DNA of 38,070 nucleotides, from the NCBI GenBank assembly GCA_012521375.1, contig JAAYMO010000234.1, forward strand, positions 1 to 38,070, in the 5' to 3' direction. The DNA comes from Clostridiales bacterium (lineage in GTDB: Bacteria; Bacillota; Clostridia; Lutisporales; Lutisporaceae). The translations under genes were made by a program, and so were the position numbers. Of this stretch, positions 1-10,739 are shown one piece after another. The notes beneath the pieces were generated by a model. It was not told where the DNA came from and did no database searches. It saw only the letters and a list, made by a program, of their open reading frames with translations. The stretch's first letter is position 1. Each line of letters opens with the position of its first letter.

Positions 1-805
1 AATGTGGTACTAACCATTTCTTATCTGTAGAATATCTAGAAAAACCGAAACCTAAATGATCGTATATTCCACCTCTATACATTGATTCAAGGGTCTTAAT
101 AGTCATTTTTAATGCTTTTTCTTCCTTGGTCATCCTATAATATCTCAGTAAAAACATTATGTTATGAGGCATAGGAAACTTAGGAGCGGCTCCTACCCCA
201 CCATATTTTTCGTCAAAATTGTTACTTAGTGATTTATAAGCCTTCTCAATAGTATCTTCATTCATAGTGCTTTTATTTTCCTTGTTTTCTGTTCTAGACA
301 GGACTTCTATTATACTATCTGCTGAGCTTAGTAGTTTATCTCTTTGTTTTTGCCAAATATCATTGATTTTTTCAAGCAACTCTTTTAGTCCTATATGACC
401 ATAACTTGATTTTTTGGGGAAATATGTGCCTACAAAAAAAGGTTCTTTATCTGGTGTCATTATTATGGTTAGAGGCCATCCACCGCTTCCCGTAAGTAGT
501 TGACAAACTTCCATGTATATATGGTCGATATCTGGCCTTTCATCTCTGTCTACCTTTATGGAGACATAGTGCTTATTTAATATTTCAGCAACTTCTTCGT
601 CCTCAAAAGACTCTCTCTCCATTACATGGCACCAGTGACAAGTAGAGTAGCCAATGGATAAAAAAATTGGTTTATCTTCTTTTTTTGCTTTGTCAAAAGC
701 TTCTTTTCTCCAGGGATACCAATCCACTGGATTATAAGCATGTTGGAGTAAATATGGTGACTTCTCATATATCAACCTATTGGATACATTATTCAAGTTA
801 GTCAT
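1..805 (-). CDS. DUF255/thioredoxin-domain protein (YyaL/SSP411 family), N-terminal part; runs off the window start
   Basis: Not in ORF track (truncated). Translation from ATG at 805: [32 protein letters not shown]...[30 protein letters not shown]...KWLVPH; CHWCHVM motif and in-frame continuation to base 1. Confidence 0.93.
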   Translation of the reverse strand, partial: MTNLNNVSNRLIYEKSPYLLQHAYNPVDWYPWRKEAFDKAKKEDKPIFLSIGYSTCHWCHVMERESFEDEEVAEILNKHYVSIKVDRDERPDIDHIYMEVCQLLTGSGGWPLTIIMTPDKEPFFVGTYFPKKSSYGHIGLKELLEKINDIWQKQRDKLLSSADSIIEVLSRTENKENKSTMNEDTIEKAYKSLSNNFDEKYGGVGAAPKFPMPHNIMFLLRYYRMTKEEKALKMTIKTLESMYRGGIYDHLGFGFSRYSTDKKWLVPH

Positions 806-938
806 TTTATCAACTTCCTTCTTAAGTATGATTATTTAGTATGCCCAAAAAATAAAAGGATACTGCTTTAAGATAGTTTAAATAATGAAAAAGTAGAGTG
901 TTAGTCAAATCGGCACTCTACTTTAATCGTTAATATTT

Positions 939-1910
939 CTATTCCGCAAGCCTCAATCCCAAACTTTTTGCAAATAAATATGCTTCTTTAAATTCTCTCG
1001 TGCTTAGAGCCTTTGAAATTTCTTCGCATTCAAAGGCTTTATGAGCTGGATGATATTGATCCAACAAATTTACCAGGCAATCGGGTGATAATTCCTCCTT
1101 TATAAACGTCAATATATCTTTTGTATCCTGTATACCTCCAGGTATCACAAGATGTCTAATAATCAAGCCTCGATAGGCTATGCCGTTTTCATCGGTCTTT
1201 AATCCACCCACTTGCCTATCCATTTCCTTTAAAGCTAACTTAACTTTTTCAGGGTAATCCTTTACTTTTGAATACTTCTTCCCGCGCATAGCATTGTAGT
1301 ATTTAAAATCAGGCATATAAATATCTATTACACCATCTAACAACTGTAGAGTTTGCATTTTTTCATAACCGCCACAATTATAGACTAGGGGTAATTTTAA
1401 GCCCTTATGTGCTGCTATATACAGAGCTTCCAAAATATTTGGAACAAAATGAGTAGGAGTAACAAGATTTATATTATGACAATTGTAGCTATTTTGAATT
1501 AAAAGCATGATATTTGCTAGTTCTTCATTGGTAATTACCTTTCCTTCACCGTAAAAGCTTAGTTCCCAATTCTGACAAAAAACACATCTCATGTTACAAT
1601 AACCAAAAAATATAGTTCCAGAACCCCTATTGCCTACCAGAACAGTTTCTTCACCAAAATGGGGTCCATAACTTGAAACCACAATTTTATCACTTGCGCC
1701 ACAAAAACCCAACTTTTCCTTTCTGTTTATGTTGCAAGCACGAGGACATAAATTGCACCCTGCAAGATGTTTCTTGGCTTCCTTTACAATATCTTTCAAT
1801 CTGCCGTTTTCTAAGAGATTTAAATAATTAGGATTTTCGCTTAACTTTACCCTCATCTCAAAAAACACCCTTACCCACCGAACTTCAAATAAAATCCCTG
1901 GCAATCGCAC
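939..1910 (-). CDS. Radical SAM protein, PflX / pyruvate-formate-lyase-activating-enzyme-like
   Basis: CNLCPRACNINR N-terminal Cys motif and CNMRCVFCQNWE (CX3CX2C) radical SAM motif. True start may be internal (MRVKLSEN...). Confidence 0.88.
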   Translation of the reverse strand: MRLPGILFEVRWVRVFFEMRVKLSENPNYLNLLENGRLKDIVKEAKKHLAGCNLCPRACNINRKEKLGFCGASDKIVVSSYGPHFGEETVLVGNRGSGTIFFGYCNMRCVFCQNWELSFYGEGKVITNEELANIMLLIQNSYNCHNINLVTPTHFVPNILEALYIAAHKGLKLPLVYNCGGYEKMQTLQLLDGVIDIYMPDFKYYNAMRGKKYSKVKDYPEKVKLALKEMDRQVGGLKTDENGIAYRGLIIRHLVIPGGIQDTKDILTFIKEELSPDCLVNLLDQYHPAHKAFECEEISKALSTREFKEAYLFAKSLGLRLAE

Positions 1911-2203
1911 TTAATAAATTCCCAGCAACTTCTATTCTCTATTATGAATATACTCTATAGAACATTATACAATGAAATGTTTAGTGCTACAAAGATGTTT
2001 AATCAATGCTCCTTTCATTAAAAAAAGAGAATCATTATTATACCAAAAAGAAGGAATGAGGGGAAAAAGAAAAAAGGAGAAAATTAAAAGTGAAGCTCAT
2101 TATCAAGCTAGTTCCTTTAATTTTTCTCCAGCAAAAATGATGTTCTTAATCAATAATTAATCCTATTTTATTCTGGCTTTTATATAAGTTATCAGCACTA
2201 ACT

Positions 2204-3397
2204 TCATTTATCATCATTATTTAAGTAATCTAATGCAGCAGCACACATAGTTTTTATTCCTATGGGTATAGCCCTTTCATCCACTAGAAAATTTGGATTA
2301 TGGATGATACAATTGTCTTTATTGATTTCAGATCTTATGCCTAACCAATAAAATACAGAAGGTACACGTTTAGCAAACTCAGAAAAATCCTCTCCCCCAG
2401 ATGCAGGCCTTTGTGCTATTATTATATTTTCCTTACCCAACACCTTTATGAAGCTGTTTTTTACTTTTTCTGTCATAGCATTATCATTGATAGTGAGAGA
2501 GTAACCGTTAATGTATTGGCATTCGTGTTCGCAGCCAAAAGCATTGCATACATTTGCTACTATATCTTTAATCATATCAGGTATAATAGAAGCCACTTTT
2601 TCATCGAAAAGCCTTACTGTTCCTTCCATGCTCACTGCATCTGCTATTACATTATATCTGTTGCCACCATTTATTTTCCCTATAGATACTACAGCACTAT
2701 CCATAGGATCAATTTTTCTACTTACTATAGTCTGCAATGCTGTTATTACATGAGCCGCAGCAACTATAGCGTCTATGCCTTCATGAGGTTGAGCTCCATG
2801 AGAACTTTTGCCTTTTATGTTGATAAAAATTCTATCGGATTGAGCCATTATTGGTCCAGATTTCAATGCTACCTGCCCTAAGGGCAGATCCCATACATGG
2901 AGCGCAAGTGCCGCATCTACTTTTGGATTCTCCAATACTCCATCTTCTATCATATATCTTGCTCCACCAGTTGGATTGCATTCTTCTGCAGGCTGAAATA
3001 CAAACTTTATATTCCCTTTTATCTCGTCCCTAAGTTCAGACATAACCATTGCTGTACCCAATAATATTGATGTATGAACATCATGGCCACAGGCATGCAT
3101 TTTTCCAGGAACCTTTGATTTAAATTCCAAATCTGTATGTTCATCCAAAGGAAGAGCATCCATGTCTGCTCTGAGGATTATGGTTTTTCCAGGTGTATCA
3201 CCTTTTACAAGTCCTACAACACCTGTACCTCCTATATTTCTTTGAGTTTCAATACCCAGCTTCTCCAATTCTTCTGCAACCTTTGCAGAAGTTCTGAACT
3301 CTTCCATTCCTAATTCTGGGTTTTCATGTATGTCTCTTCTAATAGCTATTACTTTATCAATATTCTTTTCTATTAAAGCATCCAATTTATCAATCAT
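2204..3397 (-). CDS. M20 family amidohydrolase (N-acyl-amino-acid / hippurate hydrolase type)
   Basis: RRDIHENPELGMEE, HACGHDVHTSILLG, FQPAEE, SGGEDFSEFA motifs. Confidence 0.92.
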   Translation of the reverse strand: MIDKLDALIEKNIDKVIAIRRDIHENPELGMEEFRTSAKVAEELEKLGIETQRNIGGTGVVGLVKGDTPGKTIILRADMDALPLDEHTDLEFKSKVPGKMHACGHDVHTSILLGTAMVMSELRDEIKGNIKFVFQPAEECNPTGGARYMIEDGVLENPKVDAALALHVWDLPLGQVALKSGPIMAQSDRIFINIKGKSSHGAQPHEGIDAIVAAAHVITALQTIVSRKIDPMDSAVVSIGKINGGNRYNVIADAVSMEGTVRLFDEKVASIIPDMIKDIVANVCNAFGCEHECQYINGYSLTINDNAMTEKVKNSFIKVLGKENIIIAQRPASGGEDFSEFAKRVPSVFYWLGIRSEINKDNCIIHNPNFLVDERAIPIGIKTMCAAALDYLNNDDK

Positions 3398-3420
3398 AAT
3401 AACCTTCCTCTATCATATAT

Positions 3421-4947
3421 TTATAAGAGCAATCCTCCACCAGGTCCCAAAGGCAATCCTGCAATATACCATATGACTCCATAAACTGTCCATGCTATCA
3501 ACATTATCATGCTGTATGGAATCATAAGTGATAAAAGTGTTCCTACGCCTGCTTTTTCATCATAATCATTTAAAAATCCTAGAATTATTGGGAAATAAGG
3601 GAATAGAGGAGAGATAATATTAGTTGCTGAATCCCCTATTCTATATAACATCTGCGTCAAAGCAGGATGATAACCAAGAAGATAAAACATGGGAACAAAT
3701 ATAGGTGCAAGTAATGCCCATTTAGCAGAACCACTTCCAATGAAAAGATTTATAAATGTAGTAAATATTATAAAAGAAACAAATAGAGGTATTCCTGTGA
3801 ATCCGGCTGCTTTCAGGGTATCTGCTCCTTTCACAGCCAGAATAAGTCCAAGGTTGCTCCAATTGAAGTACGATATAAACTGACCTATGATAAATGCCAA
3901 CACTATAAAGGGAGCCATATCCTTAATAGCTAAACTCATATATTTTGGTATATCTCCACTTGTTTTTATTTTTCCCATTGCCTTACCATAAGGAATAGCT
4001 GCTACAAGGAACAATATAAGCAATATAGGTATAATGCCTGACATCAATGTTGAACCACTAATAAGTGAACCAGTGTTTGGATTCCTTAGAAAACTATTTT
4101 TTGGTGCTGCAAGAATTACTAAAATTGCAAGATAGATTAATACAGCTATTCCGGACTTCTTCAATGCTTTATTTTCTTCTGGTGTTAGCTGTTGTTCTCC
4201 TATTTGTTTTTTACCTGTATACTTGCCTAACCTTGGTTCAATCATTTTTTCTGTTATCCACGTAATAATAATGGCTAGTATAATAGTGGAGGAGGCCATA
4301 AAGTACCAGTTAGCAGTTACAGGAATTTCAATGCCATTTACAATTTTTGATGCCTCATTTGTTATTCCTGCAAGCAAACCATCCGTACCTGCTATTAAAA
4401 GGTTGGCACTAAATCCTGCAGTAGTTGCTGCATAACCTAAGGCTATACCTGCTAAAGGGTTTCTCCCTAAAGACAGGAATATCATAGCTGCAATAGCTGG
4501 AACTATAATTATAGCAGCATCTGAGGCTAGATTTCCGCATATACCTATTACAGCTATTATGAATGTAACTATTTTAGGTGGTGCTCCTAATATTGTCTTT
4601 TTCATAAAGGCTGACATAAATCCTATTCTTTCAGCAAGCCCTATGCCTAAGGCCATTGTCAAAACTAATCCTAAAGGCGCAAACCCAGTGAAGTTTTTTA
4701 TAACATTGGTCAATGCAAAGGTAATTCCTTCTGCTGACAGCAGATTTTTTGCAACAACTTCATCTCCAGTGGAAGGATTGATTGCTTTTACTCCGGTCAT
4801 TGAGCATATAAGCGATATGATCCAGAGAATAACAATTAGCCAGAGAAATAAAATAAATGGATGAGGTATTTTATTTCCTACCCTTTCGACCCAACCTAAG
4901 AAGCCACCAGTTTTTTGTTTTGGTTCAAGATTTGTGTTAGTTTGCAT
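3421..4947 (-). CDS. AbgT family transporter (p-aminobenzoyl-glutamate transporter family)
   Basis: KTGGFLGWVERVGNKIPHPFILFLWL N-terminus and multi-TM AbgT pattern; ends 23 bp before the M20 gene start (likely operon). Confidence 0.92.
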   Translation of the reverse strand: MQTNTNLEPKQKTGGFLGWVERVGNKIPHPFILFLWLIVILWIISLICSMTGVKAINPSTGDEVVAKNLLSAEGITFALTNVIKNFTGFAPLGLVLTMALGIGLAERIGFMSAFMKKTILGAPPKIVTFIIAVIGICGNLASDAAIIIVPAIAAMIFLSLGRNPLAGIALGYAATTAGFSANLLIAGTDGLLAGITNEASKIVNGIEIPVTANWYFMASSTIILAIIITWITEKMIEPRLGKYTGKKQIGEQQLTPEENKALKKSGIAVLIYLAILVILAAPKNSFLRNPNTGSLISGSTLMSGIIPILLILFLVAAIPYGKAMGKIKTSGDIPKYMSLAIKDMAPFIVLAFIIGQFISYFNWSNLGLILAVKGADTLKAAGFTGIPLFVSFIIFTTFINLFIGSGSAKWALLAPIFVPMFYLLGYHPALTQMLYRIGDSATNIISPLFPYFPIILGFLNDYDEKAGVGTLLSLMIPYSMIMLIAWTVYGVIWYIAGLPLGPGGGLLL

Positions 4948-5263
4948 TATTATATCCTCCTTTATTATATTTTGAGTATATTAATATGTCATAACCTTAA
5001 TGAGAATGCTAAACGAAATCCCAAGGCAGGATATACAAAATATTATTTTCTATTTATTTCTACATTTCTATATTCTATAAAAGTTGTTTTTTCCCTTCTT
5101 ATTTTTCATAATTATATGTTTTTTCAATATATTTTGTATATCTTATATATTTAATAATTTTTTTAAATTCAGTATATAATGGTGTTTTTTATGTTAGCTA
5201 TGTTATAATTATGTATATGCATTATTTTTTAATTTAGATTAAAATTATATATGGAGGTTATAA

Positions 5264-6520
5264 ATGGTTAATACTGATCAAAAGCTTATCAATTTAAGAA
5301 GAGAGTTTCATAGATGTGCTGAAACAGGATGGCTTGAATTCGAAACTACAATAAAAATAATCAAATATTTAAAGTCCTTTGGCTATAAAGTAAAATATGG
5401 TAAGGAAATCCATGGTGATCGAATGGGACTTCCTGACAGTGATGCCATCAAGAAGCATAAGGAAACTATATCAATAGATACAGATTTTGATGTATCTGAG
5501 ATATTGGATGGCTATACAGGAGCAGTTGGCATTTTGGATACACATAAAGATGGACCTGTCATAGCTCTACGGTTTGATATTGATGCAAATGGCATTGAAG
5601 AAAGCAATGATAAAGAACACAGGCCGACTATGGAAGGCTTCGCATCAAAAAAACCAAATGCTATGCATGCATGCGGTCATGATGGTCATATAGCTATAGG
5701 ACTTACTGTTGCTGAGCAACTAGCCATGGATAAACACCATCTGTCGGGAAAATACATACTAATTTTTCAGCCTGCGGAGGAAGGTGTAAGAGGCGCAAAA
5801 AGCATAGTCGAATCAGGAATATTAAAAGATGTAGATTATTTAATCTCTGGACATATAGGATTAGGTGCTGAGGAAAATGAAATCGTATGTGGTACTATAG
5901 GATTTTTAGCTACTTCCAAGTTGGACATATATTTTGAAGGAAAACCTGCTCATGCAGGAGCCAATCCAGAAATGGGCAAAAATGCGCTACTTGCAGCTTC
6001 CAACTGTGCCTTGAATCTCCATACCCTAACTCAATTTGGAAGAGGAATGAGTAGACTTAATGTGGGAATACTCAAAGCAGGAACAGCAAGAAATATAGTT
6101 CCACATAAAGCATTTATGGAAATAGAAACAAGAGGAGAAAATGGAGATGTCAATAGTCTCCTTCTCCAAAAGGTGTATCAGGTCATAGAAGGCAGTGCCA
6201 GGTCCTTTGATGTGAAGTACAGAATTGTTGAAGCAGGGGGAGCGCCGGCTTATAATAATCTTGATAAAAGTTTTATAGATGGATTGGTAGAAGTTTTAAA
6301 GAAAAAAAACATGAAGATTACAACAGGAAAATCATTGGGTGCCTCTGAAGATATTACTTATATGATGAATGAAGTAGAAAGAAACGGGGGCAAATCTGTA
6401 TACCTCATGTTCGGTACCAAATTGACTGCCCCCCATCATAATAATAGATTTGACTTTGATGAGAGTGTGCTAAACCTAGCATATGAGGCTTATTTAGAAA
6501 TCATAAGGAGTCTTCTGTAG
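5264..6520 (+). CDS. M20 amidohydrolase, AbgA-like (p-aminobenzoyl-glutamate hydrolase subunit A-like)
   Basis: RREFHRCAETGWLEF, GDRMGLPD, HACGHDGHIAIGL, FQPAEEGVRGAKS, FGTKLTAPHHNNRFDFDE; pattern close to recalled E. coli AbgA. SD GGAGGT upstream. Confidence 0.88.
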   Translation: MVNTDQKLINLRREFHRCAETGWLEFETTIKIIKYLKSFGYKVKYGKEIHGDRMGLPDSDAIKKHKETISIDTDFDVSEILDGYTGAVGILDTHKDGPVIALRFDIDANGIEESNDKEHRPTMEGFASKKPNAMHACGHDGHIAIGLTVAEQLAMDKHHLSGKYILIFQPAEEGVRGAKSIVESGILKDVDYLISGHIGLGAEENEIVCGTIGFLATSKLDIYFEGKPAHAGANPEMGKNALLAASNCALNLHTLTQFGRGMSRLNVGILKAGTARNIVPHKAFMEIETRGENGDVNSLLLQKVYQVIEGSARSFDVKYRIVEAGGAPAYNNLDKSFIDGLVEVLKKKNMKITTGKSLGASEDITYMMNEVERNGGKSVYLMFGTKLTAPHHNNRFDFDESVLNLAYEAYLEIIRSLL

Positions 6521-6567
6521 TCAATTAATGATATATTGCTCATTAGTTATGTGAATAATCTTGACCT

Positions 6568-7941
6568 TTATTTCACTGGTCTTAATTTTGCAGTAAAATG
6601 TCTTAATACCTTTGGTTCATATTCTATTTCAACACCTTTTATCTCAGAAGCTTTATCCAATAGTGCTATCAGTGAATCGGCAATATAATCCATATGGCTG
6701 TTGGTGTATACTCTTCTTGGTATAGTAAGCCTCATAAGCTCCATATCTGCTTCCCTCTGCTCTCCTGTTTCAGGATCTCTTCCTAACAAGAAGGAACCTA
6801 TTTCTACAGCTCTGATTCCGCTTTCTATATATAAAGCGTTTGCCAGTGCCTGAGCTGGGAACTGATAATATGGAATATGAGGTAAAAATTTCTTAGCATC
6901 AACGAATATGGCATGGCCTCCAGGAGGTGTCTGTATAGGTACGCCTCCTTCTATAAGCCTATTACCCAGATATTCTATCTGAGCTATTCTGTATTCTAAG
7001 TATGCTTCATCTATCCCTTCATATAATCCTACTGCTAAAGCTTCAATATCTCTACCTGCCAAACCTCCATAGGTTGGAAATCCTTCATAGGGAACAACTA
7101 TTGATCTTGTGCTTTGATAAAGTTCTTCATCATCCTTTATTCCTACAAGTCCACCCATATTTACTATAGCATCTTTCTTAGCGCTCATAGTAAAACCTTC
7201 TGCATAAGAGAACATTTCTCTCACTATCTCTTTTATAGATTTGTCCTTATAGCCTTCTTCCCTTGTCTTTATGAAATAAGCATTTTCTGCAAATCTAGCA
7301 GCATCTATGAATACTCTTATACCATATTTTTTGCATATCTCACTGACTGCTCTCATGTTAGCCATGGATACAGGCTGACCTCCAGCACTGTTACATGTAA
7401 TAGTCATGATGAGGAAGGCAATATTTTCTACTCCTCTGGTTTTGATGTAGTCTTCCAATTTTTCTAAGTCAAAATCACCTTTAAAAGGATGTGGTGTAGT
7501 TGTATCGAATGCCCTCTCGTGTACCAGATTCACTGCATGGCCTCCAGCCAGTTCTATATGTGCCATAGTGGTATCAAAATGCATGTTGCCTAATACATCC
7601 TGTCCTTTTTTTATCATTTGAGGAAATAATATTTGCTCTGCACCCCTCCCTTGATGAGCAGGTATTATATATTTGTAACCGAATATGTCCTGGGCCGCTG
7701 CTTCTAATTTGTAAAAGCTTCTGCTGCCTGCATAGGATTCATCCCCCATCATCATTCCAGCCCATTGTCTATCACTCATGGCTCCAGTGCCGCTGTCAGT
7801 CAACAAATCTATAAAAATATCGTCGGATCTTAATGAAAATGGGTTATAACCTGCCCTCTCTAATGCCTTAATTCTTTCTTCCCTTGGAATAAGCCTTATA
7901 GGTTCTACCATCTTAATTTTAAAAGGTTCCGGTTTTCTCAT
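6568..7941 (-). CDS. tnaA: Tryptophanase (PLP-dependent beta-eliminating lyase; tryptophanase/tyrosine phenol-lyase family)
   Basis: [81 protein letters not shown]; the C-terminal half is more tryptophanase-like than TPL-like. SD GGAGG upstream of ATG at 7941 (MRKPEPFK); ORF-track start at 7968 is upstream of the SD. Confidence 0.88.
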   Translation of the reverse strand: MRKPEPFKIKMVEPIRLIPREERIKALERAGYNPFSLRSDDIFIDLLTDSGTGAMSDRQWAGMMMGDESYAGSRSFYKLEAAAQDIFGYKYIIPAHQGRGAEQILFPQMIKKGQDVLGNMHFDTTMAHIELAGGHAVNLVHERAFDTTTPHPFKGDFDLEKLEDYIKTRGVENIAFLIMTITCNSAGGQPVSMANMRAVSEICKKYGIRVFIDAARFAENAYFIKTREEGYKDKSIKEIVREMFSYAEGFTMSAKKDAIVNMGGLVGIKDDEELYQSTRSIVVPYEGFPTYGGLAGRDIEALAVGLYEGIDEAYLEYRIAQIEYLGNRLIEGGVPIQTPPGGHAIFVDAKKFLPHIPYYQFPAQALANALYIESGIRAVEIGSFLLGRDPETGEQREADMELMRLTIPRRVYTNSHMDYIADSLIALLDKASEIKGVEIEYEPKVLRHFTAKLRPVK

Positions 7942-8124
7942 TTTCTTACCTCCTTCTAAAATACTCATTTATTATACATGCAAAGAGTATGCCAGAATAT
8001 AAGAACTTTCTATAGGCTGAAAAGAGTTAAATCAATAAGTCCAAGATAGATCTGAAAGTCAATTTCTATAAAATGTTTAAAAAATTGTAACATTATAATA
8101 CATATAAAATTTTGTTGTGTAATA

Positions 8125-8168
8125 AAATGACACATGATATCTAAAATTTTCCTAATCATGTGTCATTT
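8125..8168 (-). terminator. Hairpin downstream of the MCP gene
   Basis: Perfect 14-bp inverted repeat AAATGACACATGAT / ATCATGTGTCATTT, 16-nt loop; T-rich but interrupted tail on the minus strand. Confidence 0.7.
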
Positions 8169-8180
8169 ATAAACAACTAC

Positions 8181-9887
8181 CTATATTTTAAATCTACTTA
8201 TTAATTCTTTAAGCTTCAAAGCCATTTCTTGCTGTTCTTTTGCAGATTTTACTAGTTGTTCTACTGCTTCAACACTCTCACTTACAGTGCTATATATTTC
8301 CTCAGTACTTGCTGCTGATTCCTGAGCAATAGCCGATACATTTTGTATAGAACCACTAACTTGTTCAATAGATTCATTCATAGTTTTAACAGCAGATAGT
8401 ATCTCATCAGCCATTTTATTTATGAATTCGGCATCTTTACTGTATTGTTCTCCTGTACTCATCAAAAGTTGGTAGCTTGGTTGCATTTCATTGGATATGA
8501 AACCAAGAACTTCATTTGCACCCATTGATAGATTTTCGAAAGCCTTTTCAACTTTGTCTACCACATTATGTATATTATTTACAGCTTCACTTGATTGTTC
8601 AGCAAGTTTTCTTACTTCATCAGCAACTACAGCAAAGCCTTTACCTGATTCTCCTACCCTTGCAGCTTCTATAGCTGCATTTAAAGCCAGCAAATTAGTC
8701 TGAGATGCAATATTACCTATAGAATCAGCCATAACTTTAACTTCATCAACTACCTGTCCTTGTTCCATAGCTTTTCTTATGATTTCATATTTTTCTTTAT
8801 AAATTGTATTGCCTCTTTCTATAGCCTTAGTTGATTGATTTTTGATTGCAATTGCCCTTTCATGAATTTCTTTTGAAGAGTTTTTAGCCTCTTCCGCCTT
8901 AGTCTCAAGTTGAATTGCAGCACTTGAGATTTCTTCTGTAAAAGCATTAACTTCTTCAGTGGTTGCGCTTAATTCTTCTGCACCACCTGTTATTTCTTCC
9001 ACTGATTGGTTTATGCCCTTCATCCTCATAGATACTTCATCAATAGTAACTTCGACTTTTTTTGTTTCCTTTGAAACTAATTCTGTGGTATCATTAACTT
9101 CTGAAATTAGACTTCTGAGATTGGAAATCATTTTATTAAAGGCAATACCAATTTTTCCTACTTCATCTTTGCTCTTTATCTGCAATTGTGAAGTCAAATC
9201 ACCTTCGTTATTGGAAAGCTCTGTCATCTTGTTTGATATTTCAGTAAGTCGGGAGATTTTTTTGTGTAGAATGATAAAAGTGAAAAGTACGAATACCACG
9301 AGTAGTGATGCAGTTATTACAATTATCTTAAATAGAAAGTCGGTTTGAATCATTATCTCTGAAGTGTAGGCTTTAGCTTCTTCTTTTATTTTCTCTTCAA
9401 ATAACTCTAGATATTCCATCATTTTACTCTTACTTGCTTCATAACCTGAATTGGTTATCAGAAATTCAGCCTCATCCATATCTTTATTTTCATATGCCTC
9501 AAGAGCTTTCATTTCAGCCTTAGTAAGGTTTTTAGAAACAGAAATGGCATTTTCTAAATAATTCATGCTTTCTTTGGAGACATTTAATTCTCTGATCCTG
9601 TTTAATATTCTTTCTTCAGTTTTAGTTTCGTTTACCTCTTTTATATAGTTTTGATAGCTTACTTCCAAGCCAAACTGAACATAGGCTTTAACTTGCTCTG
9701 TCTTATATTCTGTAACTGCTATCAGTTCAGAGGCCAAATCTCTCATTTCTTCTTGCCTGCTTACAGCATTCCTTTCTTCCTCAATGCCTGTATTAAAATA
9801 GTAAATGCTGGTGCCCGTTAATAAAGCTAAAATAACATATATTAATCCTGTTACCTTTAATAATCTTGAGATATTCAGAATAAGCAC
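8181..9887 (-). CDS. Methyl-accepting chemotaxis protein (two TM, 4-helix-bundle-like sensor, HAMP, signalling domain)
   Basis: Signalling hairpin [48 protein letters not shown] after second TM. Confidence 0.96.
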   Translation of the reverse strand: MLILNISRLLKVTGLIYVILALLTGTSIYYFNTGIEEERNAVSRQEEMRDLASELIAVTEYKTEQVKAYVQFGLEVSYQNYIKEVNETKTEERILNRIRELNVSKESMNYLENAISVSKNLTKAEMKALEAYENKDMDEAEFLITNSGYEASKSKMMEYLELFEEKIKEEAKAYTSEIMIQTDFLFKIIVITASLLVVFVLFTFIILHKKISRLTEISNKMTELSNNEGDLTSQLQIKSKDEVGKIGIAFNKMISNLRSLISEVNDTTELVSKETKKVEVTIDEVSMRMKGINQSVEEITGGAEELSATTEEVNAFTEEISSAAIQLETKAEEAKNSSKEIHERAIAIKNQSTKAIERGNTIYKEKYEIIRKAMEQGQVVDEVKVMADSIGNIASQTNLLALNAAIEAARVGESGKGFAVVADEVRKLAEQSSEAVNNIHNVVDKVEKAFENLSMGANEVLGFISNEMQPSYQLLMSTGEQYSKDAEFINKMADEILSAVKTMNESIEQVSGSIQNVSAIAQESAASTEEIYSTVSESVEAVEQLVKSAKEQQEMALKLKELISRFKI

Positions 9888-10030
9888 CTCCTACACGGCA
9901 ATTATTATTACATATTTTATCATATAAATACATAATACGCCATGTATGGATAAATAATATTCAAATTTCAAAATATTTACTTGTCTGGAATTACATTATG
10001 TTTTGCTTCTCCATTTTTATATATTAGGCT

Positions 10031-10091
10031 GCTCCTGCACCTGCTTGTTGAGAAAATACTTTTCCCCTTTATGTAATGATTCTGCAGGAGC
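10031..10091. repeat. 9-bp perfect inverted repeat enclosing a smaller hairpin
   Basis: GCTCCTGCA (10031-10039) and TGCAGGAGC (10083-10091); interior GAGAAAATACTTTTCCCC is itself dyadic. Confidence 0.7.
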
Positions 10092-10112
10092 ACCATATAA
10101 ATCAGACTTAAT

Positions 10113-10680
10113 TATTTAAAGTCTTTCAAAACCTTCTTTAAATGGATATTCTCCTTTATACAGAACAACCTTATTAGCACTGTTATAACAAAGCATACAT
10201 ATACTGTTTCTTCCTTTCCCACAATTTATAAATTACAATAAATAGTATTGCACCAATAATAGAGGCCACTGCATAAATTTCTTTATAAAAAACATAGGGA
10301 ATTTCATTAGCAAATACATCTCTAAGTATACCTCCACCAGCTCCAGTGAGTACAGCTAGAGCCATAATAACAAAGGGTTGTTTTAAACTATTATTAATAG
10401 CTACTTTCGCACCGATTGCAGTAAAAGCTCCAAGCCCTATAGCATCAAAAATCAGGAGAACTTTACTTAGATGAATAATTTTATTATAAAAAAACTATAA
10501 CTATTACTGCAGAAAAAATACTAATAATTATATATACTGGATTGATAAGTGCAGAAGGCAAACCTTTATTAATTAAATTATCTCTAATAATTCCTCCTCC
10601 TACAGATGTAATTAGTGCAAAAATATAATTCCATACTACTCACGCTATGCATAATGCAATTGCACTATAAACATAGCTCC
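10113..10680 (-). pseudogene. UPF0126 / TRIC-like (Pfam Gly_transporter) membrane protein, multiply disrupted
   Basis: Fragments in different minus frames: ALITSVGGGIIRDNLINKGLPSALINPVYIIISIFSAVIVIVFL*; IFDAIGLGAFTAIGAKVAINNSLKQPFVIMALAVLTGAGGGILRDVFANEIPYVFYKEIYAVASIIGAILFIVIYKLWERKKQY; VCFVITVLIRLFCIKENIHLKKVLKDFK*. The two GGGI(I/L)RD repeats are the family hallmark. Confidence 0.85.
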
Positions 10681-10703
10681 TCCCTTCTTTCTTATTTTTT
10701 CAT

Positions 10704-10739
10704 AAAAAAAGAACGCAAGCTAATAAATGCCTCACGTTC
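10704..10739 (-). terminator. Intrinsic terminator (expression platform) after the glycine riboswitch
   Basis: Minus-strand GAACGTGAGGCATTTATTAGCTTGCGTTC followed by TTTTTTT. Confidence 0.8.

Noticed and set aside
1972-2160. 62-aa plus-strand ORF
   Set aside because: No SD, low-complexity Lys-rich composition, intergenic; no support for translation.
2411-5154. Plus-strand ORFs at 2411, 2511, 2851, 3689, 4065, 4223, 4559 and 4915
   Set aside because: Antisense shadows of the well-supported M20 and AbgT genes (or mostly intergenic AT-rich sequence); no SD or family signal.
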